From contig NZ_MEIY01000001.1 of NCBI RefSeq assembly GCF_001752365.1, positions 2,348,473 through 2,412,472 of the forward strand: DNA of 64,000 nt, written 5' to 3'. Each line of letters opens with the position of its first letter. Within the stretch, counting starts at the first letter, position 1. Both the position numbers and the translations under genes were made by a program. Source of the stretch: Marinobacter sp. X15-166B (lineage in GTDB: Bacteria > Pseudomonadota > Gammaproteobacteria > Pseudomonadales > Oleiphilaceae). A model generated the notes under the pieces. It ran no database searches. It was not told where the DNA came from and saw only the letters and a list, made by a program, of their open reading frames with translations. Positions 8,045 through 17,909 of this stretch are shown piece after piece.

Positions 8045-9876
8045 GACATTTCTCTTCGGTCAGGAATATGGGCGGGCCCGGGAAAACGACAGGTCAATTG
8101 TAACCCACCCTGAGGCATGTTGGTGGCATCCAGAAAACCACCGAATCCTTCCACGATGGAGCGGCTCATGGACAACCCCAACCCCAGTCCGTCGCGTTTG
8201 CGGGTAAAGAAGGGCGTGAACATCTGCCGCAGGTCTTCCGCCTTGAGGCCGGCGCCCTGGTCGGTGACGGAAATCTGGGTCTCACCCTGATCCGACTGCA
8301 CGGTGGTCAGGGTGATGGTGGACGGGGCGCTGCCGTGGCGTTCCCGGTTGGCGTCCATGGCGTTGCGGATCAGGTTGATCAACACCTGTTGCAGCAGCAC
8401 CGGATCCGCCATCAGTGTGGGGTCGTGGGTGGACAACTGCAGGTCGAGGGCTATCTGGTACTTGTCCGCCTCCCATTGGCACAATCTGGCTGCCGCGACG
8501 ACGATCCCGTTGAGCGCCGTTGGCGCGCTGCGTTTCTGGCCCTTGCGCAAGAACGCCCGCAACCGTTTGATGACTTCGGCGGCATGATTGGCGTGCTGGT
8601 TGATGCGCGCCAGACCATCGCTCACCTTGGCCAGGTGGGCCGGGTCGGTGGGCACCCGGGACAAATAGCGTTGGCTGGCGCTGGCGTAGTTGACGATCGT
8701 CGCCAACGGCTGATTCATTTCATGGGCAATGCCGGAAGCCAGTTCCCCCAGAGTGGCAAGCCGGGCACTCTGGGCCAGTTCGTCCTGGTGCCGGCGCTGT
8801 TCCCGTTCCCGCAACTCCCGTTCGGTCATGTCCCGTCCGACCATTGAATAGTAGCGCGCCCCATTGGCGGCCCGGTGGGCGAGCAGCACCAGCGACACCG
8901 GCAAGGTGCGCGTATCCCGGTAGAGCTGTAACCGGGTTTCGGTTTCCCAGACGCCCCTCTGTTCCGCTGCGGGCACTCCTTCGCGCCGGATCCGGGCCAA
9001 AGCCCCGGCATCAAAGAAATCTGCCAGAGCCGGTCGGTTGGCCGCTGCCTTCAGGGCAAGCGCGCGCCGCGCCGCCGGGTTCATGTAGTGGATACTTTCC
9101 TTCTGGTCCATAAACAGCACCAGATCGGTGTTGGCCTCCACCACCTGCGCCAGGCGCCGGTTGTTCTCCTCCGAATTGATCCGGGCGGTGATATCCCGGG
9201 AGACGCTGACGACTTCCACCACGGCTCCGGTATAGGTTTCGCGGATGGCGCGACTGGCGATCTCAAACCACCGTTGACGGCCGTCTTTGTGTCTGATCAT
9301 CAAGGTGAGGGTGGCGTAACCGCTATCCCGCAGGCTGATGCGGGCGGCTTCCAGCTGATCGTGCCCAGTGTCCGTGCCCACAATGTCGCGCAGGACTTTG
9401 CCACGCAGCTCCTCCGGCCAATAACCCAGCAACCGCCAGGAGGCAGGGGAGGCATCAATGAAACGGCCGTCCTGGTCGTGGCGGGAAATGAGATCCGTGG
9501 TGTTTTCGGTAATCAGCCGATACAAGCGATTGGCGCGGACGGCCTCGTCGAGGCTGCGCAAGGTATGGGTGTCGTCTCTCCCCCGCGCGAGCACCTGAGC
9601 AGACTCCGGGACGGGAATAAACGACCACACCAATGAGCGTGCCGCGAGTCGCTTCTCCACACCTGAAATGGCGCGGTTTTGGTGTTGGCAGGCGGCAATC
9701 AGTGCTAAGCTGTTTGGAGGGAGCAAGTGCTCGAAGGTGTCGCACTGAGCCCGCTGACGCAGGCGCTCGGCGGCCGGATTGCTGCCGAGGATCTGTCCAC
9801 AGCTGCCCAGCAACAGACAGGCTTCCGGATCCGCTTCCAGAAAACTCATGAACTTGACAGGTTTTTTTGCCGGCAT
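8041..9876 (-). CDS. Soluble multi-PAS sensor histidine kinase (FixL-like)
   Basis: 611 residues with no membrane segment. An N-terminal PAS-like region (about 10-100) is followed by two clearer PAS/PAC domains (about 113-235 and 243-355), then the HisKA dimerisation domain with phospho-acceptor His385 in SGIAHEMNQP and a HATPase domain with NLIRNAMDAN (N box), DQGAGL (G1) and GLGLGLSMSR (G2). This is the architecture of FixL/StyS-type cytosolic kinases that sense redox state, gas or small ligands through PAS. No His of a classical FixL haem pocket could be assigned, so the signal is unknown. It is the first gene of a two-gene operon with the FixJ-like regulator and diverges from the acyl-CoA synthetase gene. 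Confidence 0.92.
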   Translation of the reverse strand: MPAKKPVKFMSFLEADPEACLLLGSCGQILGSNPAAERLRQRAQCDTFEHLLPPNSLALIAACQHQNRAISGVEKRLAARSLVWSFIPVPESAQVLARGRDDTHTLRSLDEAVRANRLYRLITENTTDLISRHDQDGRFIDASPASWRLLGYWPEELRGKVLRDIVGTDTGHDQLEAARISLRDSGYATLTLMIRHKDGRQRWFEIASRAIRETYTGAVVEVVSVSRDITARINSEENNRRLAQVVEANTDLVLFMDQKESIHYMNPAARRALALKAAANRPALADFFDAGALARIRREGVPAAEQRGVWETETRLQLYRDTRTLPVSLVLLAHRAANGARYYSMVGRDMTERELREREQRRHQDELAQSARLATLGELASGIAHEMNQPLATIVNYASASQRYLSRVPTDPAHLAKVSDGLARINQHANHAAEVIKRLRAFLRKGQKRSAPTALNGIVVAAARLCQWEADKYQIALDLQLSTHDPTLMADPVLLQQVLINLIRNAMDANRERHGSAPSTITLTTVQSDQGETQISVTDQGAGLKAEDLRQMFTPFFTRKRDGLGLGLSMSRSIVEGFGGFLDATNMPQGGLQLTCRFPGPAHIPDRREMS

Positions 9877-10029
9877 TTACTGGTTCTTTATAGTGAAAGT
9901 ACTATAGCGCTTAGGTGTTGTTGTGATACTGGCTATGCTGGAATAGAATGTTTGATAGAAATGAGTATAGCGCTTTGATTGCTGCTCTGAATACTGACAA
10001 GAACAACACGCTCGCAGAGGAACACCGCC
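9877..10029. promoter_or_regulatory. Divergent intergenic region with a duplicated TATAGCGCTT motif
   Basis: This 153-bp spacer separates the sensor kinase (minus) from the acyl-CoA synthetase (plus). The ten-base element TATAGCGCTT, containing the palindrome AGCGCT, occurs twice in the same orientation at 9903-9912 and 9966-9975, start to start 63 bp apart (six helical turns). A two-copy motif on one helical face between a regulator operon and its probable target is what a FixJ-type regulator would bind, but no known consensus is claimed. The acyl-CoA synthetase has a good ribosome-binding site (AGAGGAA) just before its ATG. Confidence 0.4.
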
Positions 10030-11661
10030 ATGACCTCCATTTTCGACCAGGGGCTAGCGCCCATCGATGCCAACTATTCCGTGTTATCTCCGATTGATTT
10101 CATCAAGCGGACCGCAGATGTTTACCCTGATTACCCAGCGGTAATTCACGGTGCCCTGCGGTATACCTGGCAGCAAACCTATGAGCGTTGCCGCCGGCTG
10201 GCCTCCGCCCTGGCGGGGCGAGGGATTGGTCGTGGCGATACCGTTGCGGTGATGCTGCCGAATACGCCGGCGATGCTGGAGTGTCATTACGGTGTGCCCA
10301 TGGTCGGCGCGGTTCTGAACACCCTGAACGTGCGTCTCGACGCGGACGCCATTGCGTTCATGTTGGGCCATGGTGAAGCCAAGGTGATCATTGCCGACCG
10401 GGAATTTGGCGAAATTGTCCGGGCGGCGGTCGCCAAGCTGGATACTGCACCGTTGGTGATCGATGTCGATGATCCGGAGTATGGCGAAGGGGCAGCGGTC
10501 AGCGACCTGGATTACGAAGCCTTCCTGCAGGAAGGGGACCCTGAATTCGAGTGGACTCTGCCCGAAAACGAATGGGACGCCATCTCCCTGAACTACACCT
10601 CGGGCACCACCGGCAACCCCAAAGGGGTGGTGTACCATCACCGTGGTGCCTTTCTGAACGCCTTGGGTAACCAGGCGGTGTGGGCCATGAACCAGCACCC
10701 GGTGTACCTGTGGACCCTGCCGATGTTCCACTGCAATGGCTGGTGTTTCCCGTGGACGGTGACCGCCATGGCGGGTGTGCACGTGTGTTTGCGCCGGGTG
10801 GATCCGGAGAAGATCCTGCAACTGATCCGTGACCACCGGGTGACCCACATGTGCGGCGCACCGATTGTACTCACCGCATTGCTGAACGTACCTGCCGAAG
10901 CCAAGGCCGGCATCGAGCACACCGTCCAGACCATGACCGCCGGTGCGGCGCCCCCGGCACAGGTGATCAGTGACATCGAACAAATGGGTTTCAAAGTGAC
11001 CCATGTGTACGGCCTGACGGAAACCTACGGTCCGGTGACCGTGTGCGCCTGGAAAGAGCGCTGGGATGACCTGCCGCTGGCGGAAAAAGCCCGCTTTAAA
11101 GCCCGTCAGGGGGTACGTTACCAGACCCTGGCGGGCATGATGGTGGCGGACCCGAACACCATGAAGCCGGTTCCCAAGGACGGTGAAACCATCGGTGAAA
11201 TTTTCATGCGGGGCAATACGGTGATGAAGGGGTATCTGAAAAACCCCAGCGCCACCGAAGAGGCGTTTCGCGGCGGATATTTCCATACCGGCGACCTCGC
11301 GGTGTGGCACGCGGACAATTACATTGAAATCAAGGATCGCCTGAAGGACATCATCATTTCGGGGGGTGAAAACATCTCCACGATTGAGGTGGAAGACACC
11401 CTGTACCGGCACCCAGCGGTGCTGGAAGCCGCCGTGGTGGCCCGCCCGGATGAAAAGTGGGGCGAGACGCCTTGCGCCTTTGTGACGCTGAAACCGGAAG
11501 CCGGCAACGTCACCGAGGAAGACCTGATCAAATTTTGCCGGGAACAGCTGGCACGCTTCAAGGTACCGAAAACCATCGTGTTCACGGAGCTGCCCAAAAC
11601 TTCCACCGGCAAAATCCAGAAGTTTGTGCTGCGCGACCAGGCCAGGGCCCTGCCGAAATAA
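10030..11661 (+). CDS. AMP-forming acyl-CoA synthetase
   Basis: 543-residue member of the ANL superfamily that activates a carboxylic acid with ATP and CoA through an acyl-adenylate. The phosphate-binding loop TSGTTGNPKG is at residues 190-199; GLTETYGP (A5), TGDLA (A7), DRLKDIIISGGENIS (A8 hinge) and the catalytic Lys528 in TSTGKIQKF (A10) are all intact. The start is supported by AGAGGAA upstream of ATG. Related proteins act on short/medium-chain or aromatic acids (ACSF2-like and propionate/butyrate-type ligases); the substrate cannot be read from sequence. The permease 56 bp downstream, on the same strand, may import the acid, and the divergent two-component pair is a plausible regulator. 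Confidence 0.92.
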   Translation: MTSIFDQGLAPIDANYSVLSPIDFIKRTADVYPDYPAVIHGALRYTWQQTYERCRRLASALAGRGIGRGDTVAVMLPNTPAMLECHYGVPMVGAVLNTLNVRLDADAIAFMLGHGEAKVIIADREFGEIVRAAVAKLDTAPLVIDVDDPEYGEGAAVSDLDYEAFLQEGDPEFEWTLPENEWDAISLNYTSGTTGNPKGVVYHHRGAFLNALGNQAVWAMNQHPVYLWTLPMFHCNGWCFPWTVTAMAGVHVCLRRVDPEKILQLIRDHRVTHMCGAPIVLTALLNVPAEAKAGIEHTVQTMTAGAAPPAQVISDIEQMGFKVTHVYGLTETYGPVTVCAWKERWDDLPLAEKARFKARQGVRYQTLAGMMVADPNTMKPVPKDGETIGEIFMRGNTVMKGYLKNPSATEEAFRGGYFHTGDLAVWHADNYIEIKDRLKDIIISGGENISTIEVEDTLYRHPAVLEAAVVARPDEKWGETPCAFVTLKPEAGNVTEEDLIKFCREQLARFKVPKTIVFTELPKTSTGKIQKFVLRDQARALPK

Positions 11662-11717
11662 CGGACTGAAACCAGATTAATAACAGGTGCGGTCAGTGCT
11701 GCGCCAAGGAGAGAAGC

Positions 11718-13097
11718 ATGCAGATGCTGAACCGCAAGACCGGCGAAGAGCAGCCATTCTGGCCCGCCGGACCTTTCAAGATCCGTTTGCCGTTTGTGCA
11801 TTACCGCTGGGAATCCGCCGAGATGGTGCAAGCCCTCATCATGTTCGTGGTGAGTCTGGCGATGATTCCGTTGCTCGAGAAATACCTGGGCGTGCCCTAT
11901 GACGTTGCCCTGGCGTACGTGGTGGTGTGTGGTATCGGCTTTATGTTGCCGGCGCTGTTGGGCGTGCCCATGGTGCCGGGCTGGATCACCCCGGCGATTC
12001 CGGTGGTGCTGCTGTTCCTGAGCGATTACCAACCCGGAGCGGAAGCCATTCAGGCGCTGTTCGCACTGCAGTTTCTGGTGTTTTTGATCTTCCTGATCCT
12101 GGGGATTACGCGGCTGGGCACCAAACTGGTGGACTTTATCCCCCGCTCCATGAAAGGCGGCATCATTATTGGCGCGGGCATTGCCGCGCTGATGGGCGAA
12201 ATCGAGACCGGGGGGCGACTGGCGGAAACGCCGATTTCGCTGATCGTGGGCGGTCTGGTGTGTCTGTACCTGATGTTCTCGGTGTCTTTCAAAGGCCTGG
12301 TCGACGTCAATCCGTGGGCCCGTAAAATCGCCAATTACGGCATGGTGCCCGGCATGGTGGTGGCCATACTGGTGGGCTTCGCGACGGGCGAGTACGCGGT
12401 TCCGGATGTGCAGTGGGGCATCACCAAGCCGGCGTTCGGGCAGCTGTGGAGCTATCTGCCGTTCGCGGTGGGTTTCCCGGACCCGATGGTGTTCCTGTAC
12501 GCCATCCCGACCGCAGTCATTTCGTACATCATTGCGTTTGGCGACATCATTGTCGGTAAGTCGTTGATGGAGCGCGTGGACCACCTGCGCACCGACGAGG
12601 TCATCGACAGCAGCGTCGACCGCGTTCATCTGGTTACCGCCCTGCGGAATGGGATACACGCCTTCTTTGCCCCATACCCGGGCCTGGCGGGACCGATCTG
12701 GACCGCGGTCACCGCAACCATGGCGGAGCGCTACAAATACGGCCGCAAGGCCATGGACTCGATCTACAGTGGCGGCGGCACCTTCTGGATTACCGGGTTC
12801 GTGGCGTTGTTTATGTTACCGCTGGTGAGCTTTTTCCAGCCGGTCTTGCCAATTGCGCTGTCGCTAACCCTGCTGTTGACGGGGTATATCTGCCTGATGA
12901 TCGGGTTGGAGCAGCTGACCAACAACACCGAGCGTGGCGTTGCCGGCACCATGGGGGTGGTGCTGGCGGTGTACGGCGCTGGCTGGGGGCTGGCCACGGG
13001 GGCTGTTTTGTATCTGCTGATCGAACGCACCAAAATCATCAGTTTTACCTCGGACCCGGAAGCGCCCGGCATTGAGGCGAAGCCGAAAGACAGCTAA
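11718..13097 (+). CDS. Polytopic membrane permease (NCS2/SLC23-like)
   Basis: 459-residue integral membrane protein with about 12-14 hydrophobic segments, short polar loops and cytoplasmic-looking tails. The segment SMKGGIIIGAGIAALMGE and the later AYIIAFGDIIVGKS-type region resemble the repeat halves of NCS2 (nucleobase/ascorbate) and SulP-fold carriers, but the diagnostic NCS2 QN-x-G motif was not found, so the assignment is tentative. Co-orientation with the acyl-CoA synthetase and a strong terminator directly after the gene indicate a two-gene operon, suggesting that the permease imports the carboxylate that the ligase activates. This substrate link is inference. Confidence 0.72.
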   Translation: MQMLNRKTGEEQPFWPAGPFKIRLPFVHYRWESAEMVQALIMFVVSLAMIPLLEKYLGVPYDVALAYVVVCGIGFMLPALLGVPMVPGWITPAIPVVLLFLSDYQPGAEAIQALFALQFLVFLIFLILGITRLGTKLVDFIPRSMKGGIIIGAGIAALMGEIETGGRLAETPISLIVGGLVCLYLMFSVSFKGLVDVNPWARKIANYGMVPGMVVAILVGFATGEYAVPDVQWGITKPAFGQLWSYLPFAVGFPDPMVFLYAIPTAVISYIIAFGDIIVGKSLMERVDHLRTDEVIDSSVDRVHLVTALRNGIHAFFAPYPGLAGPIWTAVTATMAERYKYGRKAMDSIYSGGGTFWITGFVALFMLPLVSFFQPVLPIALSLTLLLTGYICLMIGLEQLTNNTERGVAGTMGVVLAVYGAGWGLATGAVLYLLIERTKIISFTSDPEAPGIEAKPKDS

Positions 13098-13114
13098 AGA
13101 GAGTGTGTGTCTTT

Positions 13115-13151
13115 GGGGAAGTCACGACCTGGTCGGGCTTCCCCTTTTTTT
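13115..13151 (+). terminator. Rho-independent terminator after the permease gene
   Basis: Perfect 7-bp arms GGGGAAG (13115-13121) and CTTCCCC (13138-13144) followed by seven T (13145-13151). It ends the synthetase-permease operon. The stop codon of the convergent SGNH hydrolase lies inside the structure (13122). Confidence 0.88.
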
Positions 13152-13856
13152 GGTTAGATGATTTGCAAGAATGATCCGCGCAAGGGCGTCGGCCCAGCAG
13201 TGGTACCCACCGGGGCCCGGGTGAAACCCGTCCACAGCCATGGACTCAGGAGTTGCTTCGAACGCAATGGTGACCAGTTTGGTATTGCTGCGCGGCGCAA
13301 TGATGTCGGCCAGCTGCCGGTTGAGTTTGTGCGCCCGCTGGCCCAGATACCACCGCAACGGTTGCGGGAGGGCCGGAAATCTGTGCACGGGCGGCACGGC
13401 GGTAAACAGTATCAGGCGTGGGCTGTAGCGTTGATCCAGAATGTCCAGCAACCGGCCAGTCCGTTGCCGCCACCGGCGCATCGACACGCCGGAGGTCAGA
13501 TCGTTCACGCCCAGGGAAAGCACCAGCACGTCCACACTGACTGCGGGCAGGCGGTCATGGGGCGGCAGGTAATCGGCGACCCGCAAGCCGGTTTGTGCCT
13601 GTAATGTCCAGGTGACGGTGAACACGTCGCTGAGGCGCCGGGTCAGCTGGCCCGACAGCGCTTGCTCCTGCGCGCTCACACCGACTCCTGCCGCAGCGGA
13701 ATCCCCCAGCATCAATAGATTGAGCGCAGGCCCCTGACCCACTTTGCCCCGGCGTGCACCGGTCGGCTCGGGCAGCGCCGGGGTAGTGGCGCGGACCCGC
13801 TTACCTTGCAGCAGCAGAAGCGGCGCGAGCGGGATCGACAAGACCGTGTGCAGCAC
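13122..13856 (-). CDS. SGNH/GDSL-family esterase
   Basis: 244 residues with the SGNH hydrolase blocks: block I GDSAAAG with nucleophile Ser53, block III GVND (Asn of the oxyanion hole), and block V DGFHPGPGGY with the catalytic Asp/His pair. The short hydrophobic N-terminus (SIPLAPLLLL) could be a signal anchor, but a clean cleavage site is not evident. These enzymes hydrolyse ester bonds in lipids, acyl carriers or polysaccharide acetates; the exact substrate is unknown. It is a single gene convergent with the permease operon and sharing its terminator region. Confidence 0.85.
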   Translation of the reverse strand: MLHTVLSIPLAPLLLLQGKRVRATTPALPEPTGARRGKVGQGPALNLLMLGDSAAAGVGVSAQEQALSGQLTRRLSDVFTVTWTLQAQTGLRVADYLPPHDRLPAVSVDVLVLSLGVNDLTSGVSMRRWRQRTGRLLDILDQRYSPRLILFTAVPPVHRFPALPQPLRWYLGQRAHKLNRQLADIIAPRSNTKLVTIAFEATPESMAVDGFHPGPGGYHCWADALARIILANHLTKKRGSPTRS

Positions 13857-14044
13857 CTGGTGAATCCTTGTGATTGAGTTGCGGATGTGGGTGTTGGCCC
13901 TACGCCAATAGTTTATCCTAGGTAGCCACAGATCTCCTGAACTGGGGGCCTGTCATAGCAACACTATTGGGAGATCCTGCCAGCCCATGGCCTGAACAGC
14001 ACGGGATATTGGCGCGCAGGGTCCGGAACATACGTGAAAAGCGG

Positions 14045-14692
14045 ATGAACACCATGCCATCAGTGGAACTGTTCGGGGCGTACTTGATTGCCATTACCTT
14101 GCTCACGGTCACCCCGGGTGTGGATACCTTGCTGGTGTTGCGCAACGCCGCCAGCGGCGGGGTCCGCGCCGGGGCAGTGACCAGCCTGGGCGTGTGCAGT
14201 GGCTTGTTTGTGCATGCGCTGCTGTTTGCGGTGGGTGTATCGTTGATCCTGGTGCAGACCGCGTGGGCCTTTTCCGCGATAAAGTGGCTGGGGGCCTGCT
14301 ATTTGGTGTGGTTAGGGATCAGCAGTCTGCGGCAGGCGTGGGCACCGGACTTGGGTGCGGCGCCGCTGCGGCAGCCCGCCAGACAGGTGGCGCCGGTGGT
14401 TAAAGCGTTCCGCGAGGGGCTGCTCTCCAACCTGCTCAACCCGAAAACCGCGCTGTTTTATATGGCCTTCTTGCCACAATTCATCGATCCGGCAGGGCAT
14501 GTCCTGAGGCAGTCGTTGACTCTGGCGGGCACTCATTTTGTGATCGCGATGGCCTGGCAATGCGGCCTGGCGGTGGTCCTGGATCGCAGCGGGCAGCGGG
14601 TGGTCAGCATCACCCGCAAGCGGCTCCTCAGTGGCCTGACCGGCGGCGTGTTCGTGGGGCTGGGGGCCAAGCTGGCGCTGTCACCGCAGTGA
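14045..14692 (+). CDS. LysE/RhtB-family amino-acid exporter
   Basis: 215 residues with six hydrophobic segments and the family signature near the N-terminus (TVTPGVDTLLVLRNAASGG) plus a later NPKTALFYMAFLPQF segment. LysE/RhtB proteins export amino acids or their analogues across the inner membrane. The in-frame region upstream (to 13967) is polar and unlike the family, so the ATG at 14045 is preferred; the ATG at 14054 is also possible. No clear ribosome-binding site is seen. It stands alone and is followed by a bidirectional terminator that also serves fdxA. Confidence 0.88.
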   Translation: MNTMPSVELFGAYLIAITLLTVTPGVDTLLVLRNAASGGVRAGAVTSLGVCSGLFVHALLFAVGVSLILVQTAWAFSAIKWLGACYLVWLGISSLRQAWAPDLGAAPLRQPARQVAPVVKAFREGLLSNLLNPKTALFYMAFLPQFIDPAGHVLRQSLTLAGTHFVIAMAWQCGLAVVLDRSGQRVVSITRKRLLSGLTGGVFVGLGAKLALSPQ

Positions 14693-14710
14693 TGGCCTGA
14701 CTGCAGACCA

Positions 14711-14746
14711 TAAAAAAACGGAGCCTCAGTGCTCCCGTTTTTTATG
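14711..14746. terminator. Bidirectional rho-independent terminator
   Basis: A-rich tract, stem ACGG-AGC / GCTCCCGT with one bulged base, a six-base loop, then a T tract. The A tract on one side and the T tract on the other allow it to end both the LysE-type gene (plus) and fdxA (minus). Confidence 0.82.
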
Positions 14747-14774
14747 GATGGTGCCAGCGAGCGGCGGCTGACGG

Positions 14775-15098
14775 TCAGCGCTCCAGATACTGCAGTTTGT
14801 CGGGCTGGCCATCCCACTCGGCGGCATCGGGCAGTGGGTCTTTCTTCTCGGTGATATTGTCCCAGATGCCGGACAGTTCCGCATTGAGCTCGACAAAGTG
14901 AACCTGATCTGCTGGCAGTTCGTCTTCTGAGAAAATGGCTTCGGCCGGACATTCGGGCTCGCACAGAGCGCAATCGATGCATTCGTCCGGGTCGATGACC
15001 AGAAAATTCGGACCTTCGTAGAAGCAGTCAACGGGGCAAACTTCCACGCAGTCCGTGTATTTACATTTGATACAGTTATCAGTAACGATAAATGCCAT
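14775..15098 (-). CDS. fdxA: Seven-iron ferredoxin FdxA
   Basis: 107-residue ferredoxin with the cysteine spacing of the Azotobacter FdI type: Cys9, Cys17 and Cys50 for a [3Fe-4S] cluster and Cys21, Cys40, Cys43, Cys46 for a [4Fe-4S] cluster. The start at 15098 gives the canonical MAFIV N-terminus with AGGAACC upstream. A low-potential cytosolic electron carrier; deletion of FdI in Azotobacter affects oxidative-stress control, but the partner here is unknown. Its place directly downstream of mutS is typical of pseudomonad-like genomes. Confidence 0.95.
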   Translation of the reverse strand: MAFIVTDNCIKCKYTDCVEVCPVDCFYEGPNFLVIDPDECIDCALCEPECPAEAIFSEDELPADQVHFVELNAELSGIWDNITEKKDPLPDAAEWDGQPDKLQYLER

Positions 15099-15216
15099 GG
15101 TCAGGTTCCTGGTTCGGTGGTCGCTCTCAACCGTGTGAATATAGTCAGCACGTAATAATTTTGCCGATATTGTAGGGAGCGGCCCCGCTGGCCGCAACCG
15201 TCAACCGGCTATAAGG

Positions 15217-17826
15217 TTATGCCCGCAGCTGTTTTTTCAGTTCGAACAGCTGATTCAGTGCTTCGATGGGGGTCATGGTGTCCGGATTCAGGGCGGCGAT
15301 GGCCTGCTCGACCGCACTGGGTTCCAGGTTTGCGAACATGTCGCCCTGGCAGGCGCCGGTGTCCGGTTGGGGTGCAGCCGGTGGCTGCTGGCCCGGGGAC
15401 ACCGGGGGCACCGGGGGGGTGCTGCCTTCCAGGTGCGCCAGCTGGGCGCGCGCGTTGCCGATCACAGTCTGCGGCACCCCGGCCAGCTTGGCCACTTGCA
15501 GGCCGTAACTCTGGCTGGCGGGCCCCTCCTGCACATTGTGCAGGAACACGATGCTGTCATCGTGCTCGGTGGCCGTCAGGTGCACGTTGACCGCGTGATC
15601 GAGCTGCTCCGCCAATTGCGTCAGCTCGAAGTAATGGGTGGCAAACAGGGTGTAGCAACGAATCTCTCTGGCCAGATGCTCAGCGGTCGCCCAGGCCAGC
15701 GACAGGCCGTCGAAGGTGCTGGTGCCCCGCCCGACCTCGTCCATCAGCACCAGACTGTGTTCGGTGGCGTTGTGCAGAATGTTGGCGGTTTCGGTCATTT
15801 CCACCATGAAGGTCGAACGGCCCCCGGCGATGTCGTCGGATGAACCCATGCGGGTAAAGATCCGGTCCAGCGGCCCGAGAACGGCGCGGCTGGCGGGTAC
15901 AAAACTGCCGGTATACGCCAACAGGGCAATCAGGGCCGCCTGACGCATGTAGGTCGACTTACCGCCCATGTTGGGGCCGGTGATCACCAGCATCCGGCGC
16001 TGGTCGTCCATCAGCAGGTTGTTGGGCACGTAGGGGTCGCTTAGCAGTTGCTCCACCACCGGGTGGCGACCGTCTTCCACATCAAAGCCGGGTTTGTCAC
16101 TGAAATCCGGTGCGCAGAATCTCAGGCTGGTGGCCCGTTCGGCGTAATTCGCCAGAACATCCAGTTCCGCCAACGCCTGCGCGCTATCCTGCAGCGCACC
16201 CAGCTGATTGGCCAGGGTTTCCACCAACTCATCATAAAGTGCTTTTTCGCGGGCCAGGGCGCGGCTCTTGGCGCTCAGGGCTTTGTCTTCGAATTCCTTC
16301 AGTTCCGGCGTGATGAAGCGCTCGGCGTTTTTCAGGGTCTGGCGGCGGATGTAGTCCACCGGGGCCTGCTCGGATTGCGCCCGGCTGATCTCAATGTAGT
16401 AGCCGTGAACCCGATTGTAGCCAACCTTCAGAGTGCTGATGCCGGTGCGTTCCCGCTCCCGGGTTTCCACGTCCATCAGGTATTGGCCGGCGTTTTCGCT
16501 GATGTTGCTGAGTTCGTCCAGTTCCCCATCAAAACCTGCGCGGATCACGCCGCCGTCGCGGATCACCACCGGTGGGTTATCCACGATCGCCCGCTCCAGC
16601 AGGTCCGCCAGTTCCGGGTACTCGCCGATGACCGTGGCCAGCTCGTTGATGCGCACGGAGTCGATGGGGGCCAGCTGTTGCTGTAATGCCGGCAAGGCAG
16701 CAAAGGCCTCCCGCAGGCGTGCCAGATCCCTGGGGCGGGCGGATCGCAGCGCAACCCGGGCCAGAATGCGTTCCATATCGCCGACGGTTTTCAGATGGGT
16801 GTGCACCGTTTCGTAGTGGAAACCGTCCAGCAGCGCGGCGACCGCCTGTTGCCGCAGCAGCACCGTGGCGGTGTCCCGCAGGGGCCGGTTCAGCCAGCGG
16901 CGCAACTGGCGGCCACCCATGGCGGTTGCGGTTCGGTCCATCACCCACGCCAGGGTGTGCTGGTGCCCGCCAGTGAGGTTGGTATCGATCTCCAGATTGC
17001 GGCGGCTGGTGGCATCGAGAATCACGGCGTCTTCCCGGCGTTCCCGGGTCAGTTTGCGGATGTGGGGCAGGGCGGTGCGCTGGGTTTCCCGGGCGTAGTG
17101 CAGCAGACAGCCGGCGGCGCAAATAGCCAGCTGCAAATCTTCACAGCCAAAACCGGTCAGATCCCGCACCTGCAATTGCTGGGTGATCAGGCGCAGGGCG
17201 GTGTCGGCTTCGAACAGCCAGGGGCCCTGACGACGAATGCCGCTGAATCCGGCCAGTGCGTCTTCGTAAGGGAAATCCTCACCGATCAGGATTTCGGCCG
17301 GTTGCAGCCGTTGCAGCTCACCCAGGAGGCTTTCCACATCGTCCAGTTCGGACACCGCAAAGCGGCCGCTGGAAAGGTCCAGCGACGACAGCCCGAAGCG
17401 TTCTTTATGGCTGTAGAGTGCGACCAGCAAGTTGTCGCGCCGGTCTTCCAGAAACGCATCATCGGTGAGGGTACCGGGTGTGATGATGCGCATCACCTGG
17501 CGTTCAACCGGGCCCTTGCTGGTGGCCGGATCGCCCACCTGTTCACACACCGCGATGGATTGACCCGCGCGCACCAGGCGGGCAATGTAGTTCTCGGCAG
17601 AATGATAGGGGATGCCGGCCATGGGCACTGCACTGCCCCCGGACTGGCCACGGGCGGTCAGGGTAATGTCCATCAGCTCCGCGGCTTTTTTGGCGTCGTC
17701 GTAAAACAGTTCGTAAAAGTCGCCCATACGATAAAACACCAGCTCGTTGGGGTGCTGGCTTTTAATTTTGAGGTACTGCCTCATCATCGGGGTGTGCTGG
17801 GATAAATCGGTTTGCGCGGCTGACAT
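15217..17826 (-). CDS. mutS: DNA mismatch repair ATPase MutS
   Basis: 869 residues. The N-terminal mismatch-recognition domain has [11 protein letters not shown], including the Phe-x-Glu pair that stacks on and contacts the mispaired base; the ABC-type ATPase domain has Walker [11 protein letters not shown], the Walker B/signature region [14 protein letters not shown] and the later ATHYFEL. A Pro/Gln-rich linker precedes the C-terminal clamp/tetramerisation segment ending in LFELKKQL. The frame is open upstream to 17931, but the family N-terminus ([18 protein letters not shown]) begins at the ATG at 17826. It diverges from pncC; the overlap of extended frames is only apparent. Confidence 0.97.
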   Translation of the reverse strand: MSAAQTDLSQHTPMMRQYLKIKSQHPNELVFYRMGDFYELFYDDAKKAAELMDITLTARGQSGGSAVPMAGIPYHSAENYIARLVRAGQSIAVCEQVGDPATSKGPVERQVMRIITPGTLTDDAFLEDRRDNLLVALYSHKERFGLSSLDLSSGRFAVSELDDVESLLGELQRLQPAEILIGEDFPYEDALAGFSGIRRQGPWLFEADTALRLITQQLQVRDLTGFGCEDLQLAICAAGCLLHYARETQRTALPHIRKLTRERREDAVILDATSRRNLEIDTNLTGGHQHTLAWVMDRTATAMGGRQLRRWLNRPLRDTATVLLRQQAVAALLDGFHYETVHTHLKTVGDMERILARVALRSARPRDLARLREAFAALPALQQQLAPIDSVRINELATVIGEYPELADLLERAIVDNPPVVIRDGGVIRAGFDGELDELSNISENAGQYLMDVETRERERTGISTLKVGYNRVHGYYIEISRAQSEQAPVDYIRRQTLKNAERFITPELKEFEDKALSAKSRALAREKALYDELVETLANQLGALQDSAQALAELDVLANYAERATSLRFCAPDFSDKPGFDVEDGRHPVVEQLLSDPYVPNNLLMDDQRRMLVITGPNMGGKSTYMRQAALIALLAYTGSFVPASRAVLGPLDRIFTRMGSSDDIAGGRSTFMVEMTETANILHNATEHSLVLMDEVGRGTSTFDGLSLAWATAEHLAREIRCYTLFATHYFELTQLAEQLDHAVNVHLTATEHDDSIVFLHNVQEGPASQSYGLQVAKLAGVPQTVIGNARAQLAHLEGSTPPVPPVSPGQQPPAAPQPDTGACQGDMFANLEPSAVEQAIAALNPDTMTPIEALNQLFELKKQLRA

Positions 17827-17909
17827 GTAAAAGTCCGGAATAAAGAATTGGGTTCGGCGGTAACGGATTGTAGGAAAATAACGCTCAGGATGAAAACAGG
17901 GAGAGCAAT

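Noticed and set aside
10084-11412. Long antisense frame over the acyl-CoA synthetase
   Set aside because: His/Gly-rich antisense of a high-G+C gene; no recognisable domain and no start signal. Similar shadows over 11319-12659, 23373-24794, 47000-49400 and 61950-63270 were left out.
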